DNA of 40,116 bases from Clostridiales bacterium (GCA_004556155.1 SFIM01000021.1:1-40116); one strand, 5' to 3'. Shown: positions 1 through 7,860, counted from the first letter of the stretch. Translations and numbers: made by a program. The notes: generated from the sequence alone by a model not told the origin.

Positions 1-742
1 GATTGATTTTGTACCGGATTTTCTTTCCGACCGTATTTTTCTGTCTGGCTTCGGGACGCGTTTCTGCTCCAAGATATCCGCTGTCACCGTAGACTTGTTC
101 TTCCTCACCGGTGAGAAGGTCGGCAGTAACACAGACATCATGCACATTGGCAGCAGTTACCTGTACTGTGTGGACAAGTCCGCTTTCAGAATCCACACCG
201 ATGTGTGCTTTATACCCAAACTACCAGACATTTCCTTTTTTCGCAGAATGTGCTTCCGGATCACGCTCTTTCTTCTGATTCTTCGTTGAAGAGGGTGCCT
301 CAATGAATGTAGAATCCACAATCGTTCCGCGTTTCAGAACCAGGCCGCGCTGCGTAAGAAGTTCCACGACCTGTGCAAACAGTTCCTGTTGAATACCGTT
401 TTTCAGAAGAATATTCCGAAATCTGCCCAGCGTATCTCCATCCGGCACCTGATTACTGGACTCTACCCCGCAGAAATCCGAAAAAGCCCGGCTGTCAATT
501 ACTTCGGCTACCGTTGCCATATCCGACAGGTTGTACAGATTCTGCACCAGATAGATCCGAAGCATCCGTTCCAGATCGTAGGGCTTATTTCCGCGCTCTC
601 CTTTGTAGTAGTACGGTCGGATCAGGCTGATCCATTCTCCTCACGGTACGATTCGGTCGATCTCTGCTAAAAATTCTCGTTTCTTTGTCCGCACCTGTGT
701 CAGCTCATCGCTCAGGGCTGACAGACTCATTTGTTTGTTCAT
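1..742 (-). pseudogene. IS5-family transposase, broken by two in-frame stops and cut by the window edge
   Basis: Read on the minus strand from the ATG at 742, one frame gives a typical IS5-family DDE transposase: an N-terminal DUF772-like region, a first catalytic Asp in TIVDSTFIEAPSS and a second in YGDSGYLGAE. The third acidic residue lies beyond the window. TGA at 641-643 replaces an expected Trp after DRIVP, and TAG at 221-223 interrupts the conserved GNVW-x-FGYKAHIGVD stretch. No frameshift is needed to join the three pieces, so the gene was recently intact. A TATAAT on the minus strand (749-754) lies just upstream of the start. IS ends were not identified. The protein cannot be made without readthrough, so it should not be mobile by itself. 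Confidence 0.88.
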
Positions 743-824
743 GGCTCTATTATAGCACGTTTGCCACGGGTTTGCATTATGCGGTAGTGCCTTAATGCTT
801 TCCCTCTTTATTCACGACAGTGCC

Positions 825-853
825 TTGTTACGATTCGCGAAAAATGCTATAAT
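825..853 (+). promoter_or_regulatory. Distal promoter of the two-component operon
   Basis: TTGTTA (825-830), 17-bp spacer, TATAAT (848-853). It reads toward the response regulator, with an expected start near 860 and a leader of about 125 nt. It contains no obvious regulator site and may be constitutive. Confidence 0.55.
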
Positions 854-898
854 TATAGAAGTATTATAACTAATAGATATTTCCTATCTTCAAAATAT

Positions 899-930
899 TT
901 ACAGAATGCATGATTTACAACTCGTTTACA
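899..930 (+). promoter_or_regulatory. TTACA direct repeats, probable autoregulatory operator
   Basis: TTACA occurs at 899-903, 915-919 and 926-930; the last two are 11 bp apart. The stretch TTTACAACTCGTTTACA (914-930) matches 15 of 17 bases with the repeat upstream of the secreted-protein operon at 3250-3266. Tandem 10-11 bp repeats are the usual OmpR-family response regulator site. Binding by the adjacent regulator is inferred. Confidence 0.55.
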
Positions 931-951
931 TTGACACCCTCGCAATCCCCT

Positions 952-980
952 ATCACCCATGCTATACTGGTATGGGTGAT
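952..980 (+). promoter_or_regulatory. Perfect 9-bp inverted repeat over a proximal -10 and the regulator's ribosome binding site
   Basis: ATCACCCAT (952-960) and ATGGGTGAT (972-980) pair perfectly around an 11-nt loop that contains TATACT (963-968), a possible proximal -10. The right arm contains the only Shine-Dalgarno-like bases (GGGTG, 974-978) for the start at 985. It could be a DNA operator, or an RNA hairpin hiding the ribosome binding site in transcripts from the distal promoter. Confidence 0.5.
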
Positions 981-984
981 TTTT

Positions 985-1650
985 ATGATGAATGACCGTA
1001 TCCTGATTGTAGAGGATGACCCGGCAATTTCCAAACTGATCAACACGAATCTGGCTCTATCCGGTTATCAGACGGTCTGTACCATGGACGGGAGGCAAGC
1101 AGTGGAGGCAATACACGCGCAGCGGTTCGATCTGGCGCTGTGCGATATTATGCTGCCCGAGCTGGACGGCTTTGAGCTGCTGCCCTATATGAAAGAAAAG
1201 GGCATTCCAGTGATTTATGTATCTGCGAAAGCGGATGTACAGAGCCGGGTGCAGGGACTGCGGCTGGGTGCCGAAGATTATCTGGTGAAGCCCTTTGACA
1301 TCCTGGAACTTCTGGTGCGAATGGAGAAGGTGCTGGCCCGGTCGGACAGACAGCCGAAGCAGCTTATTTATCGGGATATTGCCGTGGATCTGGAAAGCCG
1401 CTCCGTCACGAAGGGCGGTGAAATGATCACGCTCAAAAACATGGAATATGAATTGCTGCTCACCTTTCTGCGGCATCCCGGCATGGTGATGACGCGAGAA
1501 GATTTGCTGCATCAGGTGTGGGGCGATGAGTTTATCGGTGAAACCCGCACGGTGGACGTGCATGTGGCGGCCCTGCGTCGGAAGCTGGATCTGAACAAGG
1601 AATTGGTGACCGTATACAAAATCGGGTATCGGCTGGAGGTGAAGGCATGA
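985..1650 (+). CDS. OmpR/VanR-family response regulator
   Basis: This 221-residue DNA-binding response regulator belongs to a two-component system. The receiver domain is at about 5-115, with the acidic pocket ED-D at 10-12, phospho-acceptor D54 in CDIMLPELDG, switch S80 and K102 in LVKPF. A winged-helix Trans_reg_C domain occupies about 125-220, with TREDLLHQVWG and the RTVDVHVAALRRKL recognition region. The upstream codons to 910 are open, but they run through the promoter and operator, so I take the ATG at 985; 988 is also possible. The stop overlaps the kinase start (ATGA), so the two are translationally coupled. Upstream TTACA repeats suggest autoregulation and the same motif precedes the operon at 3335, so that operon is the likely target. 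The family is certain, the signal unknown. Confidence 0.93.
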   Translation: MMNDRILIVEDDPAISKLINTNLALSGYQTVCTMDGRQAVEAIHAQRFDLALCDIMLPELDGFELLPYMKEKGIPVIYVSAKADVQSRVQGLRLGAEDYLVKPFDILELLVRMEKVLARSDRQPKQLIYRDIAVDLESRSVTKGGEMITLKNMEYELLLTFLRHPGMVMTREDLLHQVWGDEFIGETRTVDVHVAALRRKLDLNKELVTVYKIGYRLEVKA

Positions 1651-3074
1651 AGCTATGGTTAAAGCAAACCCTCATCACCCTGGCGGTGATCCTGCTGTCG
1701 GTCAGCCTATGCCTTTATTTCTTCGTGGCGAAGGAGACGGACGGGCTGATCCAGCAGGCAATCCAGAACGGAGAGCGGGATACGGCGGTATTCTGCGATC
1801 ATCTGTCCACCCTGGATCGCACATCTTCCACGTCCTATGATGCGGACGGCGTTGCCCGGCAGTCGCTGATCCAATACACTTTCTCCACCTACGCTCACCT
1901 GCTGCAAACCGGTGCTTGCTCCTGGTCGCTGGTGATGGATGGGCGGTATTTTTATAATACGGCGGTGCACGATCCGCTAAGCGTCCTGCCGATGGCAGAA
2001 GAAATCATCACCGCCAGCCGCATCGTGGAAACAGACGGGACGCATCTGTTGATCTATGCGCAGAACATGACCGTTTTGCAAACGCCTATTACCGTTTACC
2101 GCACGGCGAACATCGACGAAACCTATCTGCATATCGACGATCTGACCCGCATGGCACAGCTTTCCCTGTTGGGGTGCCTACTGCTTTGCGGCATTTTGCT
2201 GCCTCTGATCCTGCGGAAAACGCTGAAACCGCTGCGCAAGCTGACCCGCGTTTCAGAGAAAATCGCTGGAGGCGATTATGCTCTGCGCTCCCAAATTCAC
2301 ACCGGGGACGAGGTGGGCGACCTGTCCTGTTCTTTTGACTACATGGCGGAAACGGTGGAGCAGAAAATCTCCGATCTGGAGGAAACTGCCCGGCGGCGGG
2401 AAATGCTGCTGGGGGCATTGACCCATGAAATGAAAACGCCCATGACCGCCATCATTGGTTTTTCGGGGAGCCTGCTGTCCATGCCGCTGACGGAAGAAGG
2501 ACGGTTGGAAGCCGCTCATGAAATCTATGAAGCAGCCAAGCGCACCGAACGGCTCAGCCAAAAAATGATGCAGCTCATTTCCATGCAAGAAAACCTGTTA
2601 GTGCTGAAAAAAAGCATCGATGCAAGAGAATTGCTGGAAAAAGTTTGTGCAGCTATGACACAAGCAGCGGAAGGAAAGCGGATCGAATTGCAGACAGATC
2701 TGCGGGCGGATACCCTCACCGGCGACGTCGATCTGCTATTCAGCCTGCTGACTAACCTAACAGACAATGCTATCAAGGCCAGCCCGGAACACACCGTCAT
2801 TCGTTTGACTGCCAGCCGGGAAGAGGATCAGCAATCGTTATCCGTCATCGACCAAGGCAGCGGCATCCCTGCAGACAAAATTGCGTTAGTCACGGAACCT
2901 TTCTACCGGGTAGATAAGGCCCGCAGCCGGAAGCTGGGCGGGGCCGGGCTGGGATTGAGTCTTTGTCAGATGATCGCTCAGGCCCACGGCGGGCGGCTTG
3001 AAATTCAAAGTGAAATCGGTAAGGGAACTGCTATTTCCATGATCTGGCCTTTGGAGGAAAAGCATCATGAGTAA
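1647..3074 (+). CDS. Membrane sensor histidine kinase
   Basis: This 475-residue partner of the preceding regulator has transmembrane helices at about 9-28 and 173-190. They enclose an extracytoplasmic sensor region of about 140 residues with no domain I recognise. A HAMP linker follows at about 190-243. The dimerisation helix carries H260 in LTHEMKTPMTAI. The ATPase domain has N374 (N box), DQGSGIP (402-408) and GGAGLGLSL (431-439). All motifs needed for autophosphorylation and transfer are present. The architecture matches VanS/PhoR-type kinases. The long sensor loop suggests direct sensing of an extracellular or envelope cue; its identity cannot be read from sequence. Confidence 0.92.
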   Translation: MKLWLKQTLITLAVILLSVSLCLYFFVAKETDGLIQQAIQNGERDTAVFCDHLSTLDRTSSTSYDADGVARQSLIQYTFSTYAHLLQTGACSWSLVMDGRYFYNTAVHDPLSVLPMAEEIITASRIVETDGTHLLIYAQNMTVLQTPITVYRTANIDETYLHIDDLTRMAQLSLLGCLLLCGILLPLILRKTLKPLRKLTRVSEKIAGGDYALRSQIHTGDEVGDLSCSFDYMAETVEQKISDLEETARRREMLLGALTHEMKTPMTAIIGFSGSLLSMPLTEEGRLEAAHEIYEAAKRTERLSQKMMQLISMQENLLVLKKSIDARELLEKVCAAMTQAAEGKRIELQTDLRADTLTGDVDLLFSLLTNLTDNAIKASPEHTVIRLTASREEDQQSLSVIDQGSGIPADKIALVTEPFYRVDKARSRKLGGAGLGLSLCQMIAQAHGGRLEIQSEIGKGTAISMIWPLEEKHHE

Positions 3075-3249
3075 GAAAAGCATAATTGCTGTTTTGTTCA
3101 TCCTTCTGCTGACTGCGGCATCCATCCTGGGCTTGCCTCTCATGGCACATAGAATAGAAAAGTATGCAGAATCCGTCATGCCTACAGTGACCGCCACGCC
3201 TCTGCCTGATGATGATCTTGACAGCATGGAGTATGGCGAAGTTTTATAA
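3067..3249 (+). CDS. Small secreted or single-span membrane peptide of the two-component operon
   Basis: This 60-residue product starts inside the last codons of the kinase gene (8-nt overlap) behind a good GGAGG at 3053-3057. It has a basic start (MSKKS), one hydrophobic segment (about 6-27) and an acidic Pro/Asp-rich outward tail (TPLPDDDLDSMEYGEVL). No domain is recognisable. Strong ribosome binding site, coupling and the signal-like helix argue that it is real. Small membrane proteins in this position sometimes modulate their kinase. That role here is a guess. Confidence 0.6.
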   Translation: MSKKSIIAVLFILLLTAASILGLPLMAHRIEKYAESVMPTVTATPLPDDDLDSMEYGEVL

Positions 3250-3250
3250 T

Positions 3251-3310
3251 TTACAACTTGATTACAACTTGCTTACAAGTCGATAAAGACTTTTGACCTG
3301 GCCTTATGAT
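3251..3310 (+). promoter_or_regulatory. Response-regulator operator (three TTACAA repeats) and promoter of the secreted-protein/ABC operon
   Basis: Three direct repeats TTACAACTTGA (3251-3261), TTACAACTTGC (3262-3272) and TTACAAGTCGA (3273-3283) run on an exact 11-bp period, about one helical turn. A -10 like TATGAT lies at 3305-3310 with no good -35 at the right spacing, as expected of an activator-dependent promoter. The nearest TTGACC (3293-3298) is only 6 bp from the -10 and cannot serve. The coding run to 8497 follows. Confidence 0.65.
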
Positions 3311-3334
3311 ACGCTGATGCAGGAGGTGAAGGAA

Positions 3335-3823
3335 ATGAAGAAAGTCCTTTTTGTATTTCTGATGCTTTGTCTGCTGCTTCCTGGCATCGCCCTAGCGGAA
3401 GTGCAAAGCCAGGTGAGCACGCCGGCGGAGTACAAAGGAACGCACAACAGCCCATCGGGCAAATCCCACATTTATGTGGACGCCCAGGTCGTCGTGCTGG
3501 AAGCGAAAACGATCCCGATTTACCAGGTATTTGCCCGCGTGCCCGATGAAATGGAGTTCAAACTACTTGCGAACCTTACGTTTGGGGCAGGCGGATATAC
3601 GCTGGAAAGAGGCAAAGTGGACGCATACAATCCCTCGGGAGTTACATATGTGGAAGGTGCTCCAACCGAAACTGCTAAAGGCCTTTGCCTGTATTCTATC
3701 GACACCGGCCTTTTCTATGGGGATCGGGAATTCCGCGATGGCTATTACGATTTTGATAATCAATCGGTGTTCACCATCAACGCCATGGATGGCACGGTGA
3801 TTGATCGGGAGTATGTGTATTGA
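3335..3823 (+). CDS. Secreted paralogue 1, internally deleted
   Basis: This 162-residue secreted protein has a signal peptide (MKKVLFVFLMLCLLLPGIALA) ending at an ALA site, with no lipobox. The start at 3335 is set by AGGAGGTGA at 3321-3329; the open codons upstream to 3293 lack one. Residues after the signal match paralogue 3 (4968-6146) almost codon for codon through HIYVDAQV, FARVPDEMEFKLL, GGYTLERGK and ETAKG. They then jump in frame to FYGDREFRDGYY and the shared end TINAMDGTVIDR. The roughly 230 central residues of paralogue 3 are missing. It is either a decayed copy or a shortened, still secreted variant. Function unknown. It is first in the operon, right after the regulated promoter. 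Confidence 0.75.
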   Translation: MKKVLFVFLMLCLLLPGIALAEVQSQVSTPAEYKGTHNSPSGKSHIYVDAQVVVLEAKTIPIYQVFARVPDEMEFKLLANLTFGAGGYTLERGKVDAYNPSGVTYVEGAPTETAKGLCLYSIDTGLFYGDREFRDGYYDFDNQSVFTINAMDGTVIDREYVY

Positions 3824-3835
3824 GGAGATGTGCGC

Positions 3836-4954
3836 ATGAAAAGGATATTTGCCCTTCTGCTTGTGCTGACGCTGTTTTGCCCCTCTGCCTTGGCGGAGAC
3901 GATTCGGCAGCAGGTAAACACTCCTGAATCTTTGCAGGATACATTTACATCAAATACAGGACGAATGACGATTGATATAAAGGCTGATGTCATTGTGCCT
4001 GACATTTCTACGCTCTATGAAATTGATGTAACGCCTCGTCTCTTCAATGATGAGGAATTAAGTCGGCTTGTGAAAGGATTTCAGCAGACTGATTCTCAGC
4101 TTGATGCAGACTATCAAGTGTTATTTGGCATTTCGAGACTATATGAATACAAGAATGCTCATATCCATTTGATTGCTTCCGGTATGGAGGACAATGGTAC
4201 TTGGTCAGACGTAACGGCAAAGTGCGTTGTAAGTGATGAAACATATTTAACTGGTTATATGTCCGTCCTTCAGCGAATGCATGAAGGGCCTGCAGCACAT
4301 TGCCGCTATACCTTGGAGGAAGCAAAAGCGATTGCGGATCAAGCGGCTGCGATTGTCGCGCCAAACTATGCCTTTTCTGCCTGGGGATTGATGGGGCTAT
4401 ATCCACGGGATGGTTCCGACACCCGGACAAAGGATTATGATTATTTGGAGGGCTATCAGTTCTGCTATACGCCCGTTTTGGAAGGCATACAAATTCTTTA
4501 TACACCAAATGAAGATCAAAGCGGCGGTTTGACTTTGCAGCCTGTGAGGCAGGCGAGACTTTACATTAGCATCACAGACACAGGAATATATGAAATCCGA
4601 TGGTATGGCGCACAGGATATCGGTGAAAAAACACTGGTTGCTTCGCCTCTGCCGTTTGAGAAGATCTATGAAGTTGCAAAAATGATCCTTCCATTGGCCC
4701 ACATGGAGCACGAAAAAATCTATGAAGATGCTGCTGCGTTGGTTGTGGATAGAATCCAGTTGAACTACTGCCGGGTGCAGCGACGTGACAAACCGGGGCA
4801 ATTTGTTTTGACGCCTGTGTGGGATTTTTTCGGCTGTCGCGCAATTGAAAATAAAGATGGAACAGTGCGGCTGTGTGACATAAATCCTAACAACTCGCTT
4901 CTTACGGTCAATGCCATCGACGGCACGGTGATCGACCGCAACTACGGCTATTGA
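3836..4954 (+). CDS. Secreted paralogue 2, function unknown
   Basis: This 372-residue protein has a signal peptide (MKRIFALLLVLTLFCPSALA, then ETIRQQVNTPES). The ATG at 3836 follows GAGGAGA at 3822-3828; the upstream GTG at 3830 lies too close to it. The start of the mature protein (QQVNTP, IDIKADVIVPDISTLYEIDV) resembles paralogues 1 and 3 weakly. The middle shares their YxFCYTPVLEGI-like region and the C-terminus keeps LLTVNAIDGTVIDR-x-YGY. No catalytic motif, sorting signal or lipobox is visible, so export to the outside or the cell surface is predicted. It is more AT-rich and more diverged than its neighbours, so the duplication is old or it was acquired separately. I do not recognise the family. 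Confidence 0.78.
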   Translation: MKRIFALLLVLTLFCPSALAETIRQQVNTPESLQDTFTSNTGRMTIDIKADVIVPDISTLYEIDVTPRLFNDEELSRLVKGFQQTDSQLDADYQVLFGISRLYEYKNAHIHLIASGMEDNGTWSDVTAKCVVSDETYLTGYMSVLQRMHEGPAAHCRYTLEEAKAIADQAAAIVAPNYAFSAWGLMGLYPRDGSDTRTKDYDYLEGYQFCYTPVLEGIQILYTPNEDQSGGLTLQPVRQARLYISITDTGIYEIRWYGAQDIGEKTLVASPLPFEKIYEVAKMILPLAHMEHEKIYEDAAALVVDRIQLNYCRVQRRDKPGQFVLTPVWDFFGCRAIENKDGTVRLCDINPNNSLLTVNAIDGTVIDRNYGY

Positions 4955-4967
4955 GGAGAAAAGACGC

Positions 4968-6146
4968 ATGAAAAAGACATTTGCTTTTGTGCTTGCGATC
5001 ATACTGCTTTGCCCTGTTGCTCTTGCGGATACTCTTCGGGAACAGGTAAACGCCCCGATGGAGCACAAAGGAACGTACAACAGCCCATCGGGCAAATCCC
5101 ACATTTATGTGGACGCTCAGGTCATCGTGCCGGAAGCGGAAACAATCCCGATCTACCAGGCGTTTGCCCGCGTACCCGACGAAATGGAATTTAAGCTGCT
5201 GGCGGACCTTGCGTTTGGAGAGGGCGGGTATACGCTGGAAAGAGGCAAAACGGACGCAAGCAACCCCGCGGGCGTTACATATGCGGAAGGTGATCCAGCC
5301 GAAACTGCTAAAGGCTTTCACAAGTATTGCATCAGCACTGATTTGCGATCTGCTTCCCTGCTTCATCAGCAGGAGGACTTTTCCTATGTGCAAGCCTACT
5401 ACGGAATATGGGATTATGCAAAAAACACATATGCTTTCCCCAGCTTGGTCTATTTCGCCCTCGGAGGCAATTTCGGAAAAAACCTGCCGCCGGAGGCAGA
5501 CGCAAGGGCCGCGGCAGACGCGGTTGTATCTCAGGTATTTCCGGATTTTCAGTTCTGGGGGTCAGCGGATAAAAAGAATTTGAATCATTTGGGCGAGCGC
5601 ATAGGTCAGGGAAATCTGATGGAGTATGGCTACCGCTTCTATTACACGCGCGTACTGAATGGCATTCCCGTTTCTTATGTATACGTGCAGGGAGGAGCGG
5701 ATACAGAATCACGCGTTCAAACGACGATGTACGCGCCTGTGCCTCCTTACGAAAAACTATTTATTGATGTGGGGGAAAACGGCATTTTTCAGATTCAATT
5801 GCAGCATCCGCTGCAAATCGGGGATGTGATGGGAGAAGCCGCGCTGCTGCCCTTTGACCAGATCATGGAGGTGTTCGGCCGCATTGCGCCGCTGAGCATC
5901 GCTGCCAATGAATTGAATTCAAAATTTGGGAAAAAATATGTGAATAATCATTACATCAAGGAAATCCGTTTGGGGTACATGTGCACCATGGACCGGGATC
6001 GTCCGGAACGGCATCTGTTGATTCCCGTATGGGACTTTTATGGAGAGCGGGAATTTAGAGACGGTTATTACACTTTTGATAATCAATCGCTGTTTACCAT
6101 CAACGCCATGGACGGCACAGTCATTGATCGAGACTACGGATATTAA
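4968..6146 (+). CDS. Secreted paralogue 3, full-length, function unknown
   Basis: This 392-residue protein has signal peptide MKKTFAFVLAIILLCPVALA with cleavage before DTLREQ. The start is fixed by TGAGGAGA 9-10 nt upstream, directly after the previous stop. A 90-residue N-terminal module is shared with paralogue 1. A central region (FYYTRVLNGIPVSYVYVQGG) resembles paralogue 2. The C-terminal 36 residues (FYGEREFRDGYY to DRDYGY) are again shared with paralogue 1. It is likely the ancestral architecture of the set. Its position between the regulated promoter and an ABC-2 transporter suggests an extracytoplasmic partner of the transporter or of the sensor kinase. That is inference. Confidence 0.8.
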   Translation: MKKTFAFVLAIILLCPVALADTLREQVNAPMEHKGTYNSPSGKSHIYVDAQVIVPEAETIPIYQAFARVPDEMEFKLLADLAFGEGGYTLERGKTDASNPAGVTYAEGDPAETAKGFHKYCISTDLRSASLLHQQEDFSYVQAYYGIWDYAKNTYAFPSLVYFALGGNFGKNLPPEADARAAADAVVSQVFPDFQFWGSADKKNLNHLGERIGQGNLMEYGYRFYYTRVLNGIPVSYVYVQGGADTESRVQTTMYAPVPPYEKLFIDVGENGIFQIQLQHPLQIGDVMGEAALLPFDQIMEVFGRIAPLSIAANELNSKFGKKYVNNHYIKEIRLGYMCTMDRDRPERHLLIPVWDFYGEREFRDGYYTFDNQSLFTINAMDGTVIDRDYGY

Positions 6147-6155
6147 GGAGCAGCC

Positions 6156-6899
6156 ATGAAGTGCATATACTATGATTTGCGCCGTGCCATCGCGGGGCGC
6201 TGGTTCTTTGCGGCCTTGATTGCCACCACGGTAGCATTGTACCTCTCGGTAGGTCAAGCAACCTATGGGCTGATCGGGTATCTGGAGAGCTATGAATTGT
6301 TTGAAGAAAATTCCTTTGGTTACTCTATGACTGACATGCTAACGATGGGGATGAAGGGCGACTTCGGCCTGCTGACCCTGCCCGCCCTGTCTGCGCTGCC
6401 CTTTGCGGCCCAGGCGCTGCATGAGATCAAAAGCGGAGCCATCCGTCCGGCGGTGTTCCGCACGGGAAGGAACAGCTGGATCATCGGCAAGGCTGCTGGA
6501 TGCGTCATCAGCGGGATGCTGCTGCAAGGGGCAGCGATTGGGTTGCTGTTTCTGATCCTGAACGGGCTCATGCGCGGCTATGCCGGGCAATGGTTCCCAT
6601 GGGGGGATGGAGGGGATTTCTGGCCTATGCTCCTACGCCGTATGCTGTGCGGTGGTATTTGGGCGGGCGTGGGCTGCGTGATCGCGCTGGCGACGGAAAC
6701 GGCCTCCGCAGCATATCTGGCCCCGCTGTGCCTGTGCTATGCCCTCATGATGATCGGCACCCGCTTTTTCCCGGACGCTATGATGCTGAACCCGATGCAG
6801 TGGGTGAGTGGCGCAACGTGGTTTTTGACTATTGTGTTGGCTTTCACGCTTGCTCTGCAAGCTCTTTTCCTGAAACGAGGTGCTCAAAAATATGTCTAA
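6156..6899 (+). CDS. ABC-2-type transporter permease 1
   Basis: This 247-residue polytopic membrane protein follows paralogue 3 by 9 nt with ribosome site AAGGAG. It begins with a short cytoplasmic segment (MKCIYYDLRRAI), then about six hydrophobic helices, the first at about 16-36, with the LPALSALPFAAQALHEIKSGAIRPAVFRTGR loop region typical of ABC-2 permeases between helices 2 and 3. Size and order (two permeases then an ATPase) resemble LanEFG-type peptide immunity transporters. No lantibiotic genes are present in the window. It should pair with the next permease and the ATPase at 7853. Confidence 0.82.
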   Translation: MKCIYYDLRRAIAGRWFFAALIATTVALYLSVGQATYGLIGYLESYELFEENSFGYSMTDMLTMGMKGDFGLLTLPALSALPFAAQALHEIKSGAIRPAVFRTGRNSWIIGKAAGCVISGMLLQGAAIGLLFLILNGLMRGYAGQWFPWGDGGDFWPMLLRRMLCGGIWAGVGCVIALATETASAAYLAPLCLCYALMMIGTRFFPDAMMLNPMQWVSGATWFLTIVLAFTLALQALFLKRGAQKYV

Positions 6900-7860
6900 A
6901 AGGATGGTTTTCAGTAGGGGCGCGGGGGAGGCACCTTTGACTCAAAAGTGCTTCCCCCGCAAAACCCCGCCTGCCTTTGTCTGCGCGGGTTGGAACCTGT
7001 ACAGCTTGCGGAAGAATCCAAGGTTTTATATGAGCTTGCTGCTGGGCTTCCTGCTGTGCTGGCTGCTGACGGACAAGACTATGGCCATCAGCCGGACGTA
7101 CCTGACCAATGTGCAGATTATGGAGCCCTTCGTCTGGTGCTACGCCGATGGAGACAGCATCCTATACGCCGCACTGGTGATGATGCTGATGCTCTCCGCC
7201 TTTCCCCGGATCGATACGCCCGCCAGCTACCTGATCTTCCGCACGACGAGGCTGAATTGGCTGATCGGGCAAATCATTACCGTGTTCGTCCTGACCTTCG
7301 GTTACTGCCTGATGATCCTGTTGGCTTCCATGGTAATGTGCATCGGCTGCAATGTGTTTACGGCCAACCATTGGAGCGAAACCGCCACCATGCTCTCCTT
7401 TTCGCCCGCCAGCTTTGAGGTGGCGCTCACCGTCATGCGCAAGACGGTGAAGCTCACCACCCCCTGGGGCTGCTGTTATCAGATTTTCGGGCTTCTGTTC
7501 CAGTATGTGCTGCTGCTTTCCATGATCCAACTGCTGTTCACCGTGCTGAAAAGCAAGAAAGCGGGCATCATTGCGGCGCTGGTGCTGAACTTCGCCGGAT
7601 TCGTGCTGACGCCGGATCGGTTCATGACTTGGCTGAACCTGCCCACGGAAATGCGGTATTACGCCAATCTGCTGTCAGCGTGGCTATCGCCGCTCCAACA
7701 CGCCACCTACACCATGCACAACTTCGGCTACGATCTGCTGCCCCGGCTGCATGTTTCCTATCTGATCCTGGGCGGAGCCACTGTTGCGATGATTGCCCTG
7801 TCCATGCTCAAAATGCGCACATTCCAATTCAGTTTCACAGGAGGATATTCCGATGAATGA
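6892..7860 (+). CDS. ABC-2-type transporter permease 2 with a palindromic insertion near its N-terminus
   Basis: This 322-residue membrane protein overlaps the previous gene by 8 nt. I start at ATG 6892 (MSKRMVFS), with GAGG upstream at 6877-6880; a GTG at 6880 is a weaker option. About six hydrophobic segments follow WNLYSLRKNPRFYMS, the usual entry into the first helix. Residues about 9-28 (GAGEAPLTQKCFPRKTPP) look unlike the rest of the protein and are encoded by a 39-bp near-perfect palindrome (6922-6960) that keeps the frame. Without it the N-terminus would be ordinary. The gene ends overlapping the ATPase start. Confidence 0.82.
   Translation: MSKRMVFSRGAGEAPLTQKCFPRKTPPAFVCAGWNLYSLRKNPRFYMSLLLGFLLCWLLTDKTMAISRTYLTNVQIMEPFVWCYADGDSILYAALVMMLMLSAFPRIDTPASYLIFRTTRLNWLIGQIITVFVLTFGYCLMILLASMVMCIGCNVFTANHWSETATMLSFSPASFEVALTVMRKTVKLTTPWGCCYQIFGLLFQYVLLLSMIQLLFTVLKSKKAGIIAALVLNFAGFVLTPDRFMTWLNLPTEMRYYANLLSAWLSPLQHATYTMHNFGYDLLPRLHVSYLILGGATVAMIALSMLKMRTFQFSFTGGYSDE
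6922..6960. repeat. 39-bp near-perfect palindrome inside the permease 2 coding sequence
   Basis: Left arm (6922-6940) and right arm (6942-6960) are 19 nt each around a single C, with 17 of 19 positions pairing. The arms begin GCGGGGGAGGCAC and end GTGCTTCCCCCGC. The stem can be extended across a small internal loop by GGGG (6917-6920) with CCCC (6965-6968). It resembles a mobile palindromic unit inserted in frame. No second copy was seen in this window. Confidence 0.75.

Noticed and set aside
931..968. TTGACA at 931-936 as -35 for TATACT at 963-968
   Set aside because: The spacer would be 26 bp. The proximal promoter, if real, must rely on an activator.
910..984. Longer response regulator from 910
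   Set aside because: The added codons run through the TTACA operator and proximal promoter, have no ribosome site and lack similarity to receiver domains.
3293..3310. TTGACC as -35 of the secreted-protein operon
   Set aside because: Only 6 bp from the -10; spacing is impossible for a sigma-70-type promoter.
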